DNA from: Robertkochia flava
GTDB lineage: Bacteria > Bacteroidota > Bacteroidia > Flavobacteriales > Flavobacteriaceae
Assembly (NCBI RefSeq): GCF_020166515.1
Contig: NZ_JAINZT010000006.1
Location: 62,001-126,000 of the forward strand
DNA length: 64,000 bases
Reading direction: 5' to 3'
Below are positions 36,026 through 44,987 of the stretch, one piece after another. The notes under the pieces were generated by a model. That model did not search any database, was not told the origin of the DNA, and was given only the letters and a program-made list of their open reading frames with translations. The position numbers and the translations under genes were made by a program. Within the stretch, counting starts at the first letter, position 1; each line of letters starts with the position of its first letter.

Positions 36026-37720
36026 ATGTCAGACGATAAAAAAGTGATCTTTTCGATGTCGGGGGTGTCCAAAACCTATTCCGGCGCTAACAAGCCGGTA
36101 TTGAAAAATATTTACCTGAGTTTCTTTTACGGAGCGAAGATCGGGATCCTCGGTTTGAACGGATCCGGAAAGTCGACCTTGCTGAAGATCATTGCAGGGA
36201 TCGATAAGAATTACCAGGGCGATGTGGTATTTGCACCCGGGTATTCCGTAGGGTACCTGGAGCAGGAACCACAGCTGGATGAAGAAAAGACCGTACTTGA
36301 GATAGTAAAGGAAGGTGTTGCAGAAACTGTGGCCATTCTGGACGAGTACAATAAGATCAATGATATGTTTGGTTTGCCTGAGGTCTATGAGGATGCAGAT
36401 AAAATGCAGAAACTGATGGATAAGCAGGCCGAGCTCCAGGATAAAATCGATGCGGTCAATGCCTGGGAACTGGACAATAAACTGGAGGTGGCCATGGATG
36501 CCCTGCGTACCCCGGAACCGGATACCCCGATAAAGGTGTTGTCGGGAGGAGAGCGCAGAAGGGTAGCCTTGTGCCGACTCTTGCTGAAGGAACCGGATGT
36601 GCTTTTACTGGATGAACCTACCAACCACCTGGATGCCGAATCTGTGCTCTGGCTGGAGCAGCATTTGCAGCAATATAAGGGAACGGTAATTGCCGTAACA
36701 CACGACCGCTATTTCCTGGATAATGTTGCGGGATGGATCCTGGAACTGGACAGGGGAGAAGGTATTCCGTGGAAAGGAAACTATTCTTCCTGGCTGGATC
36801 AAAAGGCAAAGCGTCTTGCACAGGAACAGAAACAGGCCTCTAAAAGACAGAAAACCCTGGAGCGCGAGCTGGAATGGGTGCGAATGGCTCCTAAAGGGAG
36901 ACAGGCCAAGCAAAAGGCACGTTTGAATAATTACGACAAATTACTCAATGAAGATCAAAAGCAACTCGATGAAAAACTGGAGATCTATATCCCGAACGGT
37001 CCGCGTCTCGGAACCAATGTGATCGAGGCGAGTGGGGTTGCCAAAGCTTTTGGCGACAAATTGCTCTATGAAAACCTGAACTTTAAATTGCCACAGGCGG
37101 GAATCGTAGGTATTATTGGTCCCAATGGAGCTGGGAAGACCACCATTTTCCGGATGATCATGGGAGAAGAAGAGCCCGATAAAGGAGAATTCAAGGTGGG
37201 AGATACCGTGAAGATCGCCTATGTAGACCAGTCGCATAAAGATATTGACCAGGAGAAGACCATTTGGGAAAATTTCTCTGAAGGTCAGGAACTGATCATG
37301 ATGGGTGGGCGGCAGGTAAATTCGAGAGCCTACCTGAGCAGGTTTAATTTCTCAGGAAGTGAGCAGAACAAAAAGGTATCGGCCCTCTCCGGGGGAGAGC
37401 GTAACCGACTCCACCTGGCCATGACCCTGAAAGAAGAAGGAAACGTTCTGCTTCTGGATGAGCCTACCAATGACCTGGATGTGAATACCCTCCGGGCGCT
37501 GGAAGAAGGACTGGAGAATTTCGCAGGGTGTGCCGTGGTGATCTCCCACGACCGATGGTTCCTGGACAGGATCTGTACACACATTCTTGCTTTTGAAGGA
37601 AATAGTGAGGTGTATTTCTTTGAAGGTTCTTTCTCAGATTATGAAGAGAACAAACGTAAACGTTTGGGAGAAGATGTTACTCCGAAACGTATTAAGTATA
37701 AAAAGCTGATTAGGGACTAG
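36026..37720 (+). CDS. ettA: Energy-dependent translational throttle ABC-F protein
   Basis: The 564-residue ABC-F ATPase has two nucleotide-binding domains in one chain: Walker A GLNGSGKST and GPNGAGKTT, signatures LSGGERRRVALCRLLL and LSGGERNRLHLAMTL, and Walker B DEPTNHLD and DEPTNDLD. Between them is the helical P-site tRNA-interaction motif region (KAKRLAQEQKQASKRQKTLERELEW). Length and the VYFFEGSFSDYEENKRKRLG end fit EttA (555 residues in E. coli), which binds the ribosomal E site and couples the first peptide bond to the ATP/ADP ratio. It has no membrane domain. A good terminator follows 134 bases downstream. Confidence 0.93.
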   Translation: MSDDKKVIFSMSGVSKTYSGANKPVLKNIYLSFFYGAKIGILGLNGSGKSTLLKIIAGIDKNYQGDVVFAPGYSVGYLEQEPQLDEEKTVLEIVKEGVAETVAILDEYNKINDMFGLPEVYEDADKMQKLMDKQAELQDKIDAVNAWELDNKLEVAMDALRTPEPDTPIKVLSGGERRRVALCRLLLKEPDVLLLDEPTNHLDAESVLWLEQHLQQYKGTVIAVTHDRYFLDNVAGWILELDRGEGIPWKGNYSSWLDQKAKRLAQEQKQASKRQKTLERELEWVRMAPKGRQAKQKARLNNYDKLLNEDQKQLDEKLEIYIPNGPRLGTNVIEASGVAKAFGDKLLYENLNFKLPQAGIVGIIGPNGAGKTTIFRMIMGEEEPDKGEFKVGDTVKIAYVDQSHKDIDQEKTIWENFSEGQELIMMGGRQVNSRAYLSRFNFSGSEQNKKVSALSGGERNRLHLAMTLKEEGNVLLLDEPTNDLDVNTLRALEEGLENFAGCAVVISHDRWFLDRICTHILAFEGNSEVYFFEGSFSDYEENKRKRLGEDVTPKRIKYKKLIRD

Positions 37721-37854
37721 AGAGTAGAGAGTAGAAGGGCAGGTTTGTGCACCGTTGCAGTGTATTTGCTTGTAACCTTTATACCTCTTGAGGTAAACCT
37801 CTCTTCCTGACCGGGAAACCCGGAACGGTGAAAGTGCTCTCCCTGTATAGCATC

Positions 37855-37887
37855 AAAAAAGCGGATCTGTAACAGATCCGCTTTTTT
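37855..37887 (+). terminator. Terminator after ettA
   Basis: A 15 bp stem (AAAAAAGCGGATCTG / CAGATCCGCTTTTTT) with loop TAA works for both strands. The 134 bases between the ettA stop and the hairpin include a short AGAGAGT purine array and a CCGGGAAACCCGG hairpin; the long 3' end might yield a small RNA. Confidence 0.88.
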
Positions 37888-38019
37888 ATTTTCCCTATAC
37901 CTTTTAAAGGTATATCTTTTAGAATTCTTCGCTCTTATCCTGAATCATTCACCATTCATTCACAATTCCTGCCTACCCAGCGGTACGAAAGGATTTCCTC
38001 CCGAAAGGGATGGCAGGTA

Positions 38020-38772
38020 TCATTCCGTATACCAATTTCGGAGTCTTACCTCGGTATCTTTGTTTTCTGCTTCTACCAACGCCTTAAATTTCTCCGTATC
38101 GCTTATTTCCGGGCGGCCCCGGTAGTGGTATGGGTAAACAATATGCGGTTTGAAGTCGTTCACTGCACTTGCTGCCTGTTCCACGGTCATGGTATAGGGC
38201 ATGTTCATGCATATAAAAGCAACGTCGATGTTTTCGAGGTTGCGCATTTCGGGAATGTCTTCGGTGTCTCCACTAATGTAAATGCGTTGATCGCCAAGCG
38301 TTAGAATGTATCCATTACCTCTGCCTTTAGGATGCCGGCTCTCTTCGGTTTCCGGTAGGTTGTACATCGGAATGGTTTCGATGCCAATGCCGTTTACAGT
38401 AGTCTTTTCCCCATTTCCGATTACTGAGGTTGCCCGTGCAGGGTTATCGGGTAACAAATCGTGTACTGCCTGAGGAACCACAAAATGGGCGTCCTGAACA
38501 GGCAGGGCATTCAGGGTTTCCTCGTTATAGTGATCCCCGTGAATATCTGTGATAAGAACCAGGGTGGGAGCAGCAATTTCCGAAAATCGTTCCGCGCCAC
38601 CATACGGGTCTACATATATGGTCTGGTCTTTCCAGGTGATGGCCAAGGTTCCGTGTACAATAGGTTGGATCGTTATATCTCCTATAACATCGGCAGCATT
38701 TTCCTGGGCAACTATAGGTTGCAAAGAAAGAAGAAAGAGAAAAGACAATAGTAAACCAAGGTGTGTTTTCAT
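38020..38772 (-). CDS. Secreted metallo-beta-lactamase-fold hydrolase
   Basis: The 250-residue protein starts with a signal peptide (MKTHLGLLLSFLFLLSLQPIVAQ). The MBL core has DIHGDHYN (the H-x-H-x-D-H motif with D in the first place, metal ligands H, D, H), ISGDTEDIPEM, and YPYHYRG. It resembles the broad L-ascorbate-lactonase / UPF0173-like branch, but is periplasmic. The substrate is unknown. It is not near other genes of one pathway: ettA converges from the left and a small membrane protein gene lies 104 bases to the right on the same strand. Confidence 0.8.
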   Translation of the reverse strand: MKTHLGLLLSFLFLLSLQPIVAQENAADVIGDITIQPIVHGTLAITWKDQTIYVDPYGGAERFSEIAAPTLVLITDIHGDHYNEETLNALPVQDAHFVVPQAVHDLLPDNPARATSVIGNGEKTTVNGIGIETIPMYNLPETEESRHPKGRGNGYILTLGDQRIYISGDTEDIPEMRNLENIDVAFICMNMPYTMTVEQAASAVNDFKPHIVYPYHYRGRPEISDTEKFKALVEAENKDTEVRLRNWYTE

Positions 38773-38876
38773 AACTTTTTTGTTTTTAAAGTTACGAAAA
38801 ACCCTTCATCTTATCAATTAGTGTATGGGGGATGGTGAATCCCTTTAAGTAATAAGAAGTTGATTTTGAGGAAAAT

Positions 38877-39029
38877 TCAGGATCGGTCCGCTTTTAAGCG
38901 ATTGTTCTCCGCTTTCAGCTTTAAATTCCTGTAAAGCGCTACAATAAGCAAGGCGAGACAGATTACGAATCCCGAGGTTGCAACAGAAGTAAGACGTGCA
39001 ACATTAACTTCCTGGATTAAGGTTGTCAT
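38877..39029 (-). CDS. Small single-pass membrane protein (50 residues)
   Basis: I found this by reading the minus strand. ATG at 39029 opens a 50-codon frame closed by TGA at 38877. The translation begins MTTLIQEVNVARLTSVATSG, continues with a hydrophobic helix (FVICLALLIVALY, about residues 21-33) and ends in a charged helix (RNLKLKAENNRLKADRS) with leucine-zipper spacing. A helix followed by a positively charged coil is what a real small membrane protein would show. No homologue comes to mind. The neighbouring bases show no repeats. Confidence 0.5.
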   Translation of the reverse strand: MTTLIQEVNVARLTSVATSGFVICLALLIVALYRNLKLKAENNRLKADRS

Positions 39030-39139
39030 GGTAATGCTAATTTATAGGTTAACAATTTGGGTTTGCGACTGCTAATATAGAAAAAAAAGTAGAGTTTGTA
39101 CTTTTTAACGTTTTAACTGCCTGATTTTGTAGACGAAAA

Positions 39140-39625
39140 TTACTTTATATTAGAAATTATTTTCTCCATTTTAATACTGCTTCTTTGGTAAGGGGCGTCT
39201 TTTTCCAATGGAATTTCTCTGAAACCGAACTTTTGGTAGATATGCAGGGCATTTTTTAGTTTCACGCTGGAATATAAAATAATCTTTTCCCAGGATTCCG
39301 ATCGGGCCAGGTCCATGCAATGTTCCATGAGCAGGTGTCCGATATGCTGACCTCTGAAATTTTTATCAACTGCCATTTTTCCCAGTTCGAAAACTTTTTC
39401 CGAGACCCTGAGCAGGGCATAGCACCCTACAACCTCCTCATTTTGTATTGCAAAATAGATATAGCCGCCTTTTTGTATAATGTGTTCCTCGCAGGAATTC
39501 AGGATAACCATATCGTGATCTTCAACGTAGAAGTATTCTTCCAGCCAGGCCTTATTCAGGGCTATGAAGTGTGGCTGGTAACGCTTTTGATAAGGTACGA
39601 TCTCAATATCGCTGTTTGCCGTCAT
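39140..39625 (-). CDS. GNAT acetyltransferase
   Basis: This is a 161-residue GNAT with the acetyl-CoA motif VDKNFRGQHIGHLLMEHCMDLAR (about residues 93-115) and the C-terminal IILYSSVKLKNALHIYQKFGFREI. The N-terminal part has a MarR-associated GNAT look (YFYVEDHDMVILNSCEEHIIQ). Its ATG overlaps the hutG stop by one base (TAATG), so it is translated with hutG. The substrate is unknown; coupling to histidine degradation is inference. Confidence 0.82.
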   Translation of the reverse strand: MTANSDIEIVPYQKRYQPHFIALNKAWLEEYFYVEDHDMVILNSCEEHIIQKGGYIYFAIQNEEVVGCYALLRVSEKVFELGKMAVDKNFRGQHIGHLLMEHCMDLARSESWEKIILYSSVKLKNALHIYQKFGFREIPLEKDAPYQRSSIKMEKIISNIK

Positions 39626-40641
39626 TACTTCCTTATAAAATCAGACACCAGGTAGGCAAGGGCTTTCCCTGTTAGAGCCATTTCTTTGGGGTTATCCGGA
39701 TCGGGTGCTGCCTCACACAGGTGGAGGTAGGTCGCGTTCTTTGATCTCGATGCATTAAACACCATCTGTCTTACGGTTTCCAGGCTTAGTCCGCAAGGGC
39801 TATGCGCACTGCTGGGCATATAGGCAATGGCGTCCATATCGACTTCAAGACCGAATTTTCCGCCTTTGACAAAATTTATAGACTCATTGATCTCGAACTC
39901 CAGGCCCTTTTCCCTTCTTATAAACAGCTCCTCGAAGGTGTTGTAGGCAATGCGGTCCTCCTGGTCTATCTTTTTAAAGATTTTTTTGGAAGTATAATTT
40001 TCATGAATGCCGAACATGAAATATTTATCCAAAAAGCCTTCATAATAGGCCCAGCTAAACCCATTGCCACTATGCCTTGATTCTCTTTTTCTAAAGTCGG
40101 TATGGGCATCGATATTGAGTACATTGATGCCTAATCCAAGCGCAAGGGAACTTCCTTTAATGTTGCCGTATGCATTATTGTGCCCTCCACCAATGATAAT
40201 AGGTTTCTTACCTGAAGAAACGATCTTTCTTACCAAGTCTGTAACTTCCTTATCGATGCCTTCGGTGATACTTCTGCACTTTAAAATCCGTTCTTCGCCG
40301 GATAGCCCTTCAATGCTTTTAAGGGAGTCAGAAAAATCGAGATGTCCAAGTACAAGTACTTTGGACCCTTTGGTAAATGCGTTGTGCTGCATATTGAGAA
40401 TGGCCTTCAATGCGGCTTCCCACGCATATCTGGTTCCCGGCTGCCCGTGATTCCCCATAACCCCGATATCCTCAGGAATACCAAAAAGCACGAACCTGGC
40501 TCCGGAAGCCTGTAACTGTTCCTCCAGATCTCCCCCGGAGTTAAGCACCTCCGTTTTCTCTCCAAACTTGGTTTCTCCGGCCCGGATTTTGGTCAGGGAA
40601 TGAATTTTTTTTAAATCGTAAGTGATTAATTTTGAAGGCAT
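39625..40641 (-). CDS. hutG: Formimidoylglutamase / ureohydrolase-family enzyme
   Basis: This 338-residue arginase-fold enzyme has the binuclear Mn site in three motifs: GGGHNNAYG, NIDAHTDFR (D-A-H-x-D) and EVDMDAI (D-x-D). The N-terminal part (FVLFGIPEDIGVMGNHGQPGTRYAW) is that of the Bacteroidota formimidoylglutamase group. Reaction: N-formimidoyl-glutamate + water to glutamate + formamide, the last step of histidine breakdown. hutI is in the same window but 22 kb away; hutH and hutU are not seen. A different guanidino substrate cannot be excluded. Confidence 0.8.
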   Translation of the reverse strand: MPSKLITYDLKKIHSLTKIRAGETKFGEKTEVLNSGGDLEEQLQASGARFVLFGIPEDIGVMGNHGQPGTRYAWEAALKAILNMQHNAFTKGSKVLVLGHLDFSDSLKSIEGLSGEERILKCRSITEGIDKEVTDLVRKIVSSGKKPIIIGGGHNNAYGNIKGSSLALGLGINVLNIDAHTDFRKRESRHSGNGFSWAYYEGFLDKYFMFGIHENYTSKKIFKKIDQEDRIAYNTFEELFIRREKGLEFEINESINFVKGGKFGLEVDMDAIAYMPSSAHSPCGLSLETVRQMVFNASRSKNATYLHLCEAAPDPDNPKEMALTGKALAYLVSDFIRK

Positions 40642-40770
40642 TATATAAAAATAATTCTTAAATGAGTGCGAAAATAATCTAAAATAAATTTCTGTGCGTA
40701 TATATAGCGGTGGGTAATTTATAAAAAAGAAAGACTATATTAACGCCCCAATAAATTTAAAAACTAAATT

Positions 40771-41679
40771 ATGACTGACACAAAAAGTAATAACGGATTA
40801 AAAGTGATCGCCGGTTTACTGGCCGCTGCACTTATTGCTACTGTCTTTTATACAGTGAGTTTGTATAATGACAAGAAAGAAACCACCGCTAAACTGGTAT
40901 CGGAAAAAAATCTTGTAATTGAAGACCTGAACAATCTGAAATCAGATTACGACCGTGCCATTTCTGAAAGCGAATCTGCAAATGCACAGCTGGTGGATGC
41001 CAGAAATAAGATCTCTGCGTATATTGATTCTGTTAAGACCATGAAGGCAGATATCAGTGCCCTTTCCCGTTACAGACGCCAGGTTCGTCAGCTTACCAAA
41101 GAGCGTGAATACCTGCTTGCTCAGAACGATTCCTTAAGATCGTCTAATGCATTACTGGCTATGGAAGTAGACAGTACTAAGGTAGCCCTGGAAGAGCAAT
41201 CTATGTTTACGGATTCCCTGCTTGTTCAGAACACCCAACTGGCTAAGGTTGTTGAAACCGGATCTGCTTTAGGATTAAGTAAATTTACTGTTGAGGCCGT
41301 AAAAGAGCGTAACAGTGGAAAACTGGTAACCGTTAATAATAACAGACGTGCCGATAAGATCAGAATTTGCTATACCGTACTGGCTAACAGAATTGCCAAG
41401 CCAGGAGCAAAGCAATTCTACATCCAGGTTACTGATCCATCCGGTCAGATCCTTGGAGAGCGCGCTGTAGCCGCCATCCAGCCTGAAGAAGAAGGACAGG
41501 AAGGAAACAGCATTACCTACAGTAAGGCTTCAAGCTTCTACTATGAGAACACTGCTCTTGATGTTTGTGATTTCCTGAACAAACCAGGAGAAGCAGACTT
41601 TGCTGAAGGAAGTTATAATGTAGTAGTATTTGATGAGAAGCTGAGAGAACTAGGGTCAGCCCAGTTCGAACTAAAATAA
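40771..41679 (+). CDS. Conserved membrane-anchored coiled-coil protein
   Basis: The 302 residues have a short cytoplasmic start, one membrane helix (VIAGLLAAALIATVFYTVSLY, about 12-32), a long coiled coil (about 33-160; SEKNLVIEDLNNLKSDYDRAI, YRRQVRQLTKEREYLLAQNDSL) and a globular C-terminal domain (about 170-302) with IRICYTVLANRIAKPGAKQFYIQV and EGSYNVVVFDEKLRELGSAQFEL. The C-terminal part looks like an all-beta domain. I believe relatives exist across Flavobacteriaceae without assigned function. It is monocistronic with a strong terminator. Codon use looks like that of a well-expressed gene. Confidence 0.75.
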   Translation: MTDTKSNNGLKVIAGLLAAALIATVFYTVSLYNDKKETTAKLVSEKNLVIEDLNNLKSDYDRAISESESANAQLVDARNKISAYIDSVKTMKADISALSRYRRQVRQLTKEREYLLAQNDSLRSSNALLAMEVDSTKVALEEQSMFTDSLLVQNTQLAKVVETGSALGLSKFTVEAVKERNSGKLVTVNNNRRADKIRICYTVLANRIAKPGAKQFYIQVTDPSGQILGERAVAAIQPEEEGQEGNSITYSKASSFYYENTALDVCDFLNKPGEADFAEGSYNVVVFDEKLRELGSAQFELK

Positions 41680-41711
41680 TTGATCAGATACCCACTTTTC
41701 AGATCATAATG

Positions 41712-41744
41712 ACATCAGCCCGTTTTACGGGCTGATGTTTTTTT
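41712..41744 (+). terminator. Intrinsic terminator after the coiled-coil gene
   Basis: A perfect 12 bp stem, ACATCAGCCCGT / ACGGGCTGATGT, has a TT loop and is followed by seven T. The last T bases touch the stop codon of the convergent gntP gene. Confidence 0.9.
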
Positions 41745-43086
41745 ATACCCATAGGGAAATGAAACCGACAGATGCCAGCCCGGTGAGCGCCAGTAAGGTG
41801 GTCATCATCGTCCACGATCGGAAGGTTTGTTTCTCATCCAATCCGAGATACTGACTTACCAGCCAGAATCCGCTGTCGTTCAAATGCGAAAAGATCGAGG
41901 CGCCCGAGGCTACTGCTATAACCATGCAGGCCATTTCCAGGGAAGAGAATGCTGTGTCAATAACCGGTGCCACCAACCCTGCGGCAGTAATCATAGCAAC
42001 AGTTGCCGAGCCCTGTACGATACGCACCAGAGCGGCCATTATAAATGCAAAAAGCAGGATGGGTACGCCTAAGTCTGAGAGGGAATTGGCGAGAATTTCA
42101 CCCGCACCCGTGTCTATCAGTACCTGCTTGAACACTCCACCCGCACCGGTGATGAGAATGATGATCCCCGCCGGAGCGAGAGATTTATTGCTGATCTTCT
42201 GAAGGTCCTTTCGGCTTACTCCTTTTCGTATGCCCAGAAAGTACCACGCCAACAGGTTGGCTATGATCAAAGCCGAAAACGGATGACCTATTAATGCGAA
42301 CAAGGATGCCACGCCCGTATTTTCCATTCCGCTAACCTCACTATTCAGGAGGGTGTTGCAGAGGATAAGTACGATGGGAACGGCAATAAGCCATAATACC
42401 AGGCTGAAGCCTGAACTAAGGGTACTTTCGGAGGACTGATCTTGTACTGCCTCTGGTACAGGTGCATAAATGCGGTTGCCAATAAATTTACCGAAAAACA
42501 ATCCACTTACCAGGGTAGTAGGGATTCCGGCAAGGATACCGATCATGATCACACTCCCCAGGTCGGCTCCAATTATATCGGCTACGGCTATGGGTCCGGG
42601 AGTAGGAGGTATAAATGCATGGGTTACCGCCAGTCCTGATAAAAGCGGGATTGCATAGAACAAAAGAGAACGCCCGGTTCGTTTTTGCAACGCATAAAGC
42701 ATGGGCACCATCAGAATAAATCCGACCTCAAAAAATACCGGAATGGCAATAATAAATCCTGTTATGGACAAAGCCAGGGGGGCTTTGCGTATACCAAACC
42801 GTTCCAATAGGTGCGATGCAATGACCCTCGCTCCTCCGGAATGCTCCAGTATGGCTCCGAAAATAGCTCCAAGCCCGACAACCGTGGCCACATATCCCAG
42901 TGTTCCCCCCATCCCGCTTTGAACTGTTCCTATGATCCGGTCGGGTCCCATCCCGGCGATCAATCCAACTACTATGCTGCTGATCAGTAAGGATAGGAAG
43001 GCATGGATCCGCAATTTGAGGATAAGAAAAAGCAGCAGTGCGATTCCGGTAACAACGGCGGTAAGAATTAAGTGTTCGTTCATCAT
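41743..43086 (-). CDS. gntP: Gluconate:H+ symporter, GntP family
   Basis: The protein (447 residues from the ATG at 43086, 452 from that at 43101) is a polytopic permease with about 12 hydrophobic helices. LGYVATVVGLGAIFGAILEHSGGA, FIIAIPVFFEVGFILMVPML and HAFIPPTPGPIA are GntP hallmarks, as is NDSGFWLVSQYLG near the end. It imports gluconate (or a similar sugar acid). With the upstream start it would overlap the kinase/dehydrogenase stop by 10 bases; from 43086 the gap is 5 bases. Either way it forms an operon with the fusion enzyme that uses its substrate. Confidence 0.9.
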   Translation of the reverse strand: MMNEHLILTAVVTGIALLLFLILKLRIHAFLSLLISSIVVGLIAGMGPDRIIGTVQSGMGGTLGYVATVVGLGAIFGAILEHSGGARVIASHLLERFGIRKAPLALSITGFIIAIPVFFEVGFILMVPMLYALQKRTGRSLLFYAIPLLSGLAVTHAFIPPTPGPIAVADIIGADLGSVIMIGILAGIPTTLVSGLFFGKFIGNRIYAPVPEAVQDQSSESTLSSGFSLVLWLIAVPIVLILCNTLLNSEVSGMENTGVASLFALIGHPFSALIIANLLAWYFLGIRKGVSRKDLQKISNKSLAPAGIIILITGAGGVFKQVLIDTGAGEILANSLSDLGVPILLFAFIMAALVRIVQGSATVAMITAAGLVAPVIDTAFSSLEMACMVIAVASGASIFSHLNDSGFWLVSQYLGLDEKQTFRSWTMMTTLLALTGLASVGFISLWV

Positions 43087-43091
43087 AAGGT

Positions 43092-44987
43092 TTATTCCCA
43101 TTGGGTGTGATAAAAATCGGAGGAAGGATCCTCACGCTTCTGGTATTTATGAGCACCGAAATAATCCCGTTGTGCCTGGATCAGGTTTGCCGGACTGTTT
43201 GCCTCGGTGATCCCGTTCAGGTAGTTCAGGGCAGCGCTTAGTGCAGGGGTGGCAACATTACCTTTTATTGCGGCAATAATAACGGTTTGCAGGGCTGATC
43301 TGCAGGAGGCGGCGGTTTCAATAGTTTCTTCCTGCAGCATGATTTCCGGTTGATCTTTGAGGGTGGCAGACAGGGTTTCCATAAGAACAGACCTTATTAT
43401 ACAACCCTGCGTCCAGATCCGGGCTACCTCATGCAGGGCATAGGAATACGATTCTTCTGATATTCCGGCCTGCAGCAGTTCAAATCCCTGGACATGATTC
43501 ATGAAACGGGCGAGGGTATAGGCCTGTTTCAGAATTTCGGGTTCCAGGGAGATGGGTTCCTGCGGAGGTGTGAAGCTTTGGTTAAGTCGGACGCGTTTCT
43601 CCTTGAAAAAGGATACATAACGCGCAAACAGCGATGCGGTTATCATAGAAACAGGAGTTCCGGTTTTAGCCCCTGCCACAGAAGCCCAGCTGCCTGTGCC
43701 TTTGTTGCCAGCTTTGTCGAGAATGGCATCCAGAAGAAGTTCTCCGTTCTCGTAATAATTCAGAATATCGCAGGTGATGGAAAGCAGGTAGCTTTCCAAA
43801 GGACCCCCGTTGAATGCTGAGAATACCTCATGCATCTTTTCGCTGGAGTATTCCCCGCGCTTCATCAGGTGATAGAGTTCGGCCAGCAGCTGCATTTCAG
43901 CATATTCTATACCATTATGAACCATCTTTACAAAATGCCCTGAACCATCTTTGCCCAAATAGGAGCAGCAAGGGGCACCATTTTTATCTTTCGCGGCCAG
44001 TAGCCACAGGTAAGGCGAGGCGATCAGGTATCCCTCGGGATGCCCCCCCGGCATAAGGGAGGGACCGGTAAGGGCGCCTTTCTCACCTCCCGAAATACCG
44101 CAACCAAGAAACCAGATGCCGGCTTCCTGCAATTCCCGGCTCAGTCGTTGGGTGTCTTTATAATGTGAATTTCCCCCATCGATGATCACATCCCCGGGAT
44201 CAAGAAGCGCTTTGAGTTGACCGACAACCTGGTTGACAGCTACTCCTGAGGGAACCATAAGCAGGATCTTTCTCGGCTTCGACAGGGAAGAGGTGAACTC
44301 TTGAAGGTCGTTAAACCCTTTCGCCTCCTTTAATTCCGGGTAGGTCTTAATTCGTTTCTCGGCCAGGGCTTCTTCTCCTTCAGCCTCGCGGTTGTACAGT
44401 GCCAGCCTGATGTGTTTTGTCGCAAGATTTCTGCTGATACTGCACCCCATGACCCCCATGCCGATCACTCCGAATTCTGCTTTAACGGTAAGGTCTTCAA
44501 GAATGCTGTTGCAGATATCTTCAGGATCGCTTTCAATGGAATATACCAGGGCTTCCACGGGTTTTTCCAGGGTAAGGAATTGAGAGGTTAGCAGATCCGG
44601 AGGCATGAAATGCCCGGAACGGGAGTGTATCCGCTCCCTGATGGTGGATATGTCCCCGTCGAGATGAATGAATTTTACATGGTGCTCTATGCCTTTATCA
44701 AGGATACGTCGGTAATTATCTTTAAGGGCAGAACAAGCCAGGATGCAGCTTTCCTCTTTGTCTATATGGGTTTCGATCAATTCGTGCAAACGCTCGAGCC
44801 AGGGTTTTCTGTCTTCATCGTTCAGGGGTACCCCATGCTTCATTTTACGTAGGTTGGCCTCGGGATGATAGGCATCGGCATCTATAAAGGTAATACCGGT
44901 GGCACGCGAAAGCAGGTGCCCAATAGTGGATTTACCCGATCCTGAGACCCCCATTATGATCAGGGCAAGCGGTCTTGGTGTTTTCAT
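43092..44987 (-). CDS. Gluconokinase / 6-phosphogluconate dehydrogenase fusion
   Basis: This 631-residue protein joins two enzymes. Residues 1-165 are a GntK-type gluconokinase: P-loop GVSGSGKST (13-21), DADAYHPEANLRKM, LNDEDRKPWL, CSALKDNYR. Residues 170-631 are a complete 6-phosphogluconate dehydrogenase: GMGVMG (176-181), IIDGGNSHYKDT, GISGGEKGA, catalytic Lys in HFVKMVHNGIEY, DKAGNKGTGSW, and the C-terminal YFGAHKYQ. It would turn gluconate through 6-phosphogluconate into ribulose 5-phosphate in one chain, with NADP+ reduced. The frame is continuous, with no sign of a sequencing frameshift. It precedes gntP in one operon. Confidence 0.93.
   Translation of the reverse strand: MKTPRPLALIIMGVSGSGKSTIGHLLSRATGITFIDADAYHPEANLRKMKHGVPLNDEDRKPWLERLHELIETHIDKEESCILACSALKDNYRRILDKGIEHHVKFIHLDGDISTIRERIHSRSGHFMPPDLLTSQFLTLEKPVEALVYSIESDPEDICNSILEDLTVKAEFGVIGMGVMGCSISRNLATKHIRLALYNREAEGEEALAEKRIKTYPELKEAKGFNDLQEFTSSLSKPRKILLMVPSGVAVNQVVGQLKALLDPGDVIIDGGNSHYKDTQRLSRELQEAGIWFLGCGISGGEKGALTGPSLMPGGHPEGYLIASPYLWLLAAKDKNGAPCCSYLGKDGSGHFVKMVHNGIEYAEMQLLAELYHLMKRGEYSSEKMHEVFSAFNGGPLESYLLSITCDILNYYENGELLLDAILDKAGNKGTGSWASVAGAKTGTPVSMITASLFARYVSFFKEKRVRLNQSFTPPQEPISLEPEILKQAYTLARFMNHVQGFELLQAGISEESYSYALHEVARIWTQGCIIRSVLMETLSATLKDQPEIMLQEETIETAASCRSALQTVIIAAIKGNVATPALSAALNYLNGITEANSPANLIQAQRDYFGAHKYQKREDPSSDFYHTQWE

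Noticed and set aside
38020-38772. MBL-fold protein as a lactamase-type resistance gene
   Set aside because: The motif DIHGDH and the overall pattern fit the lactonase/UPF0173-like branch, not class B beta-lactamases.
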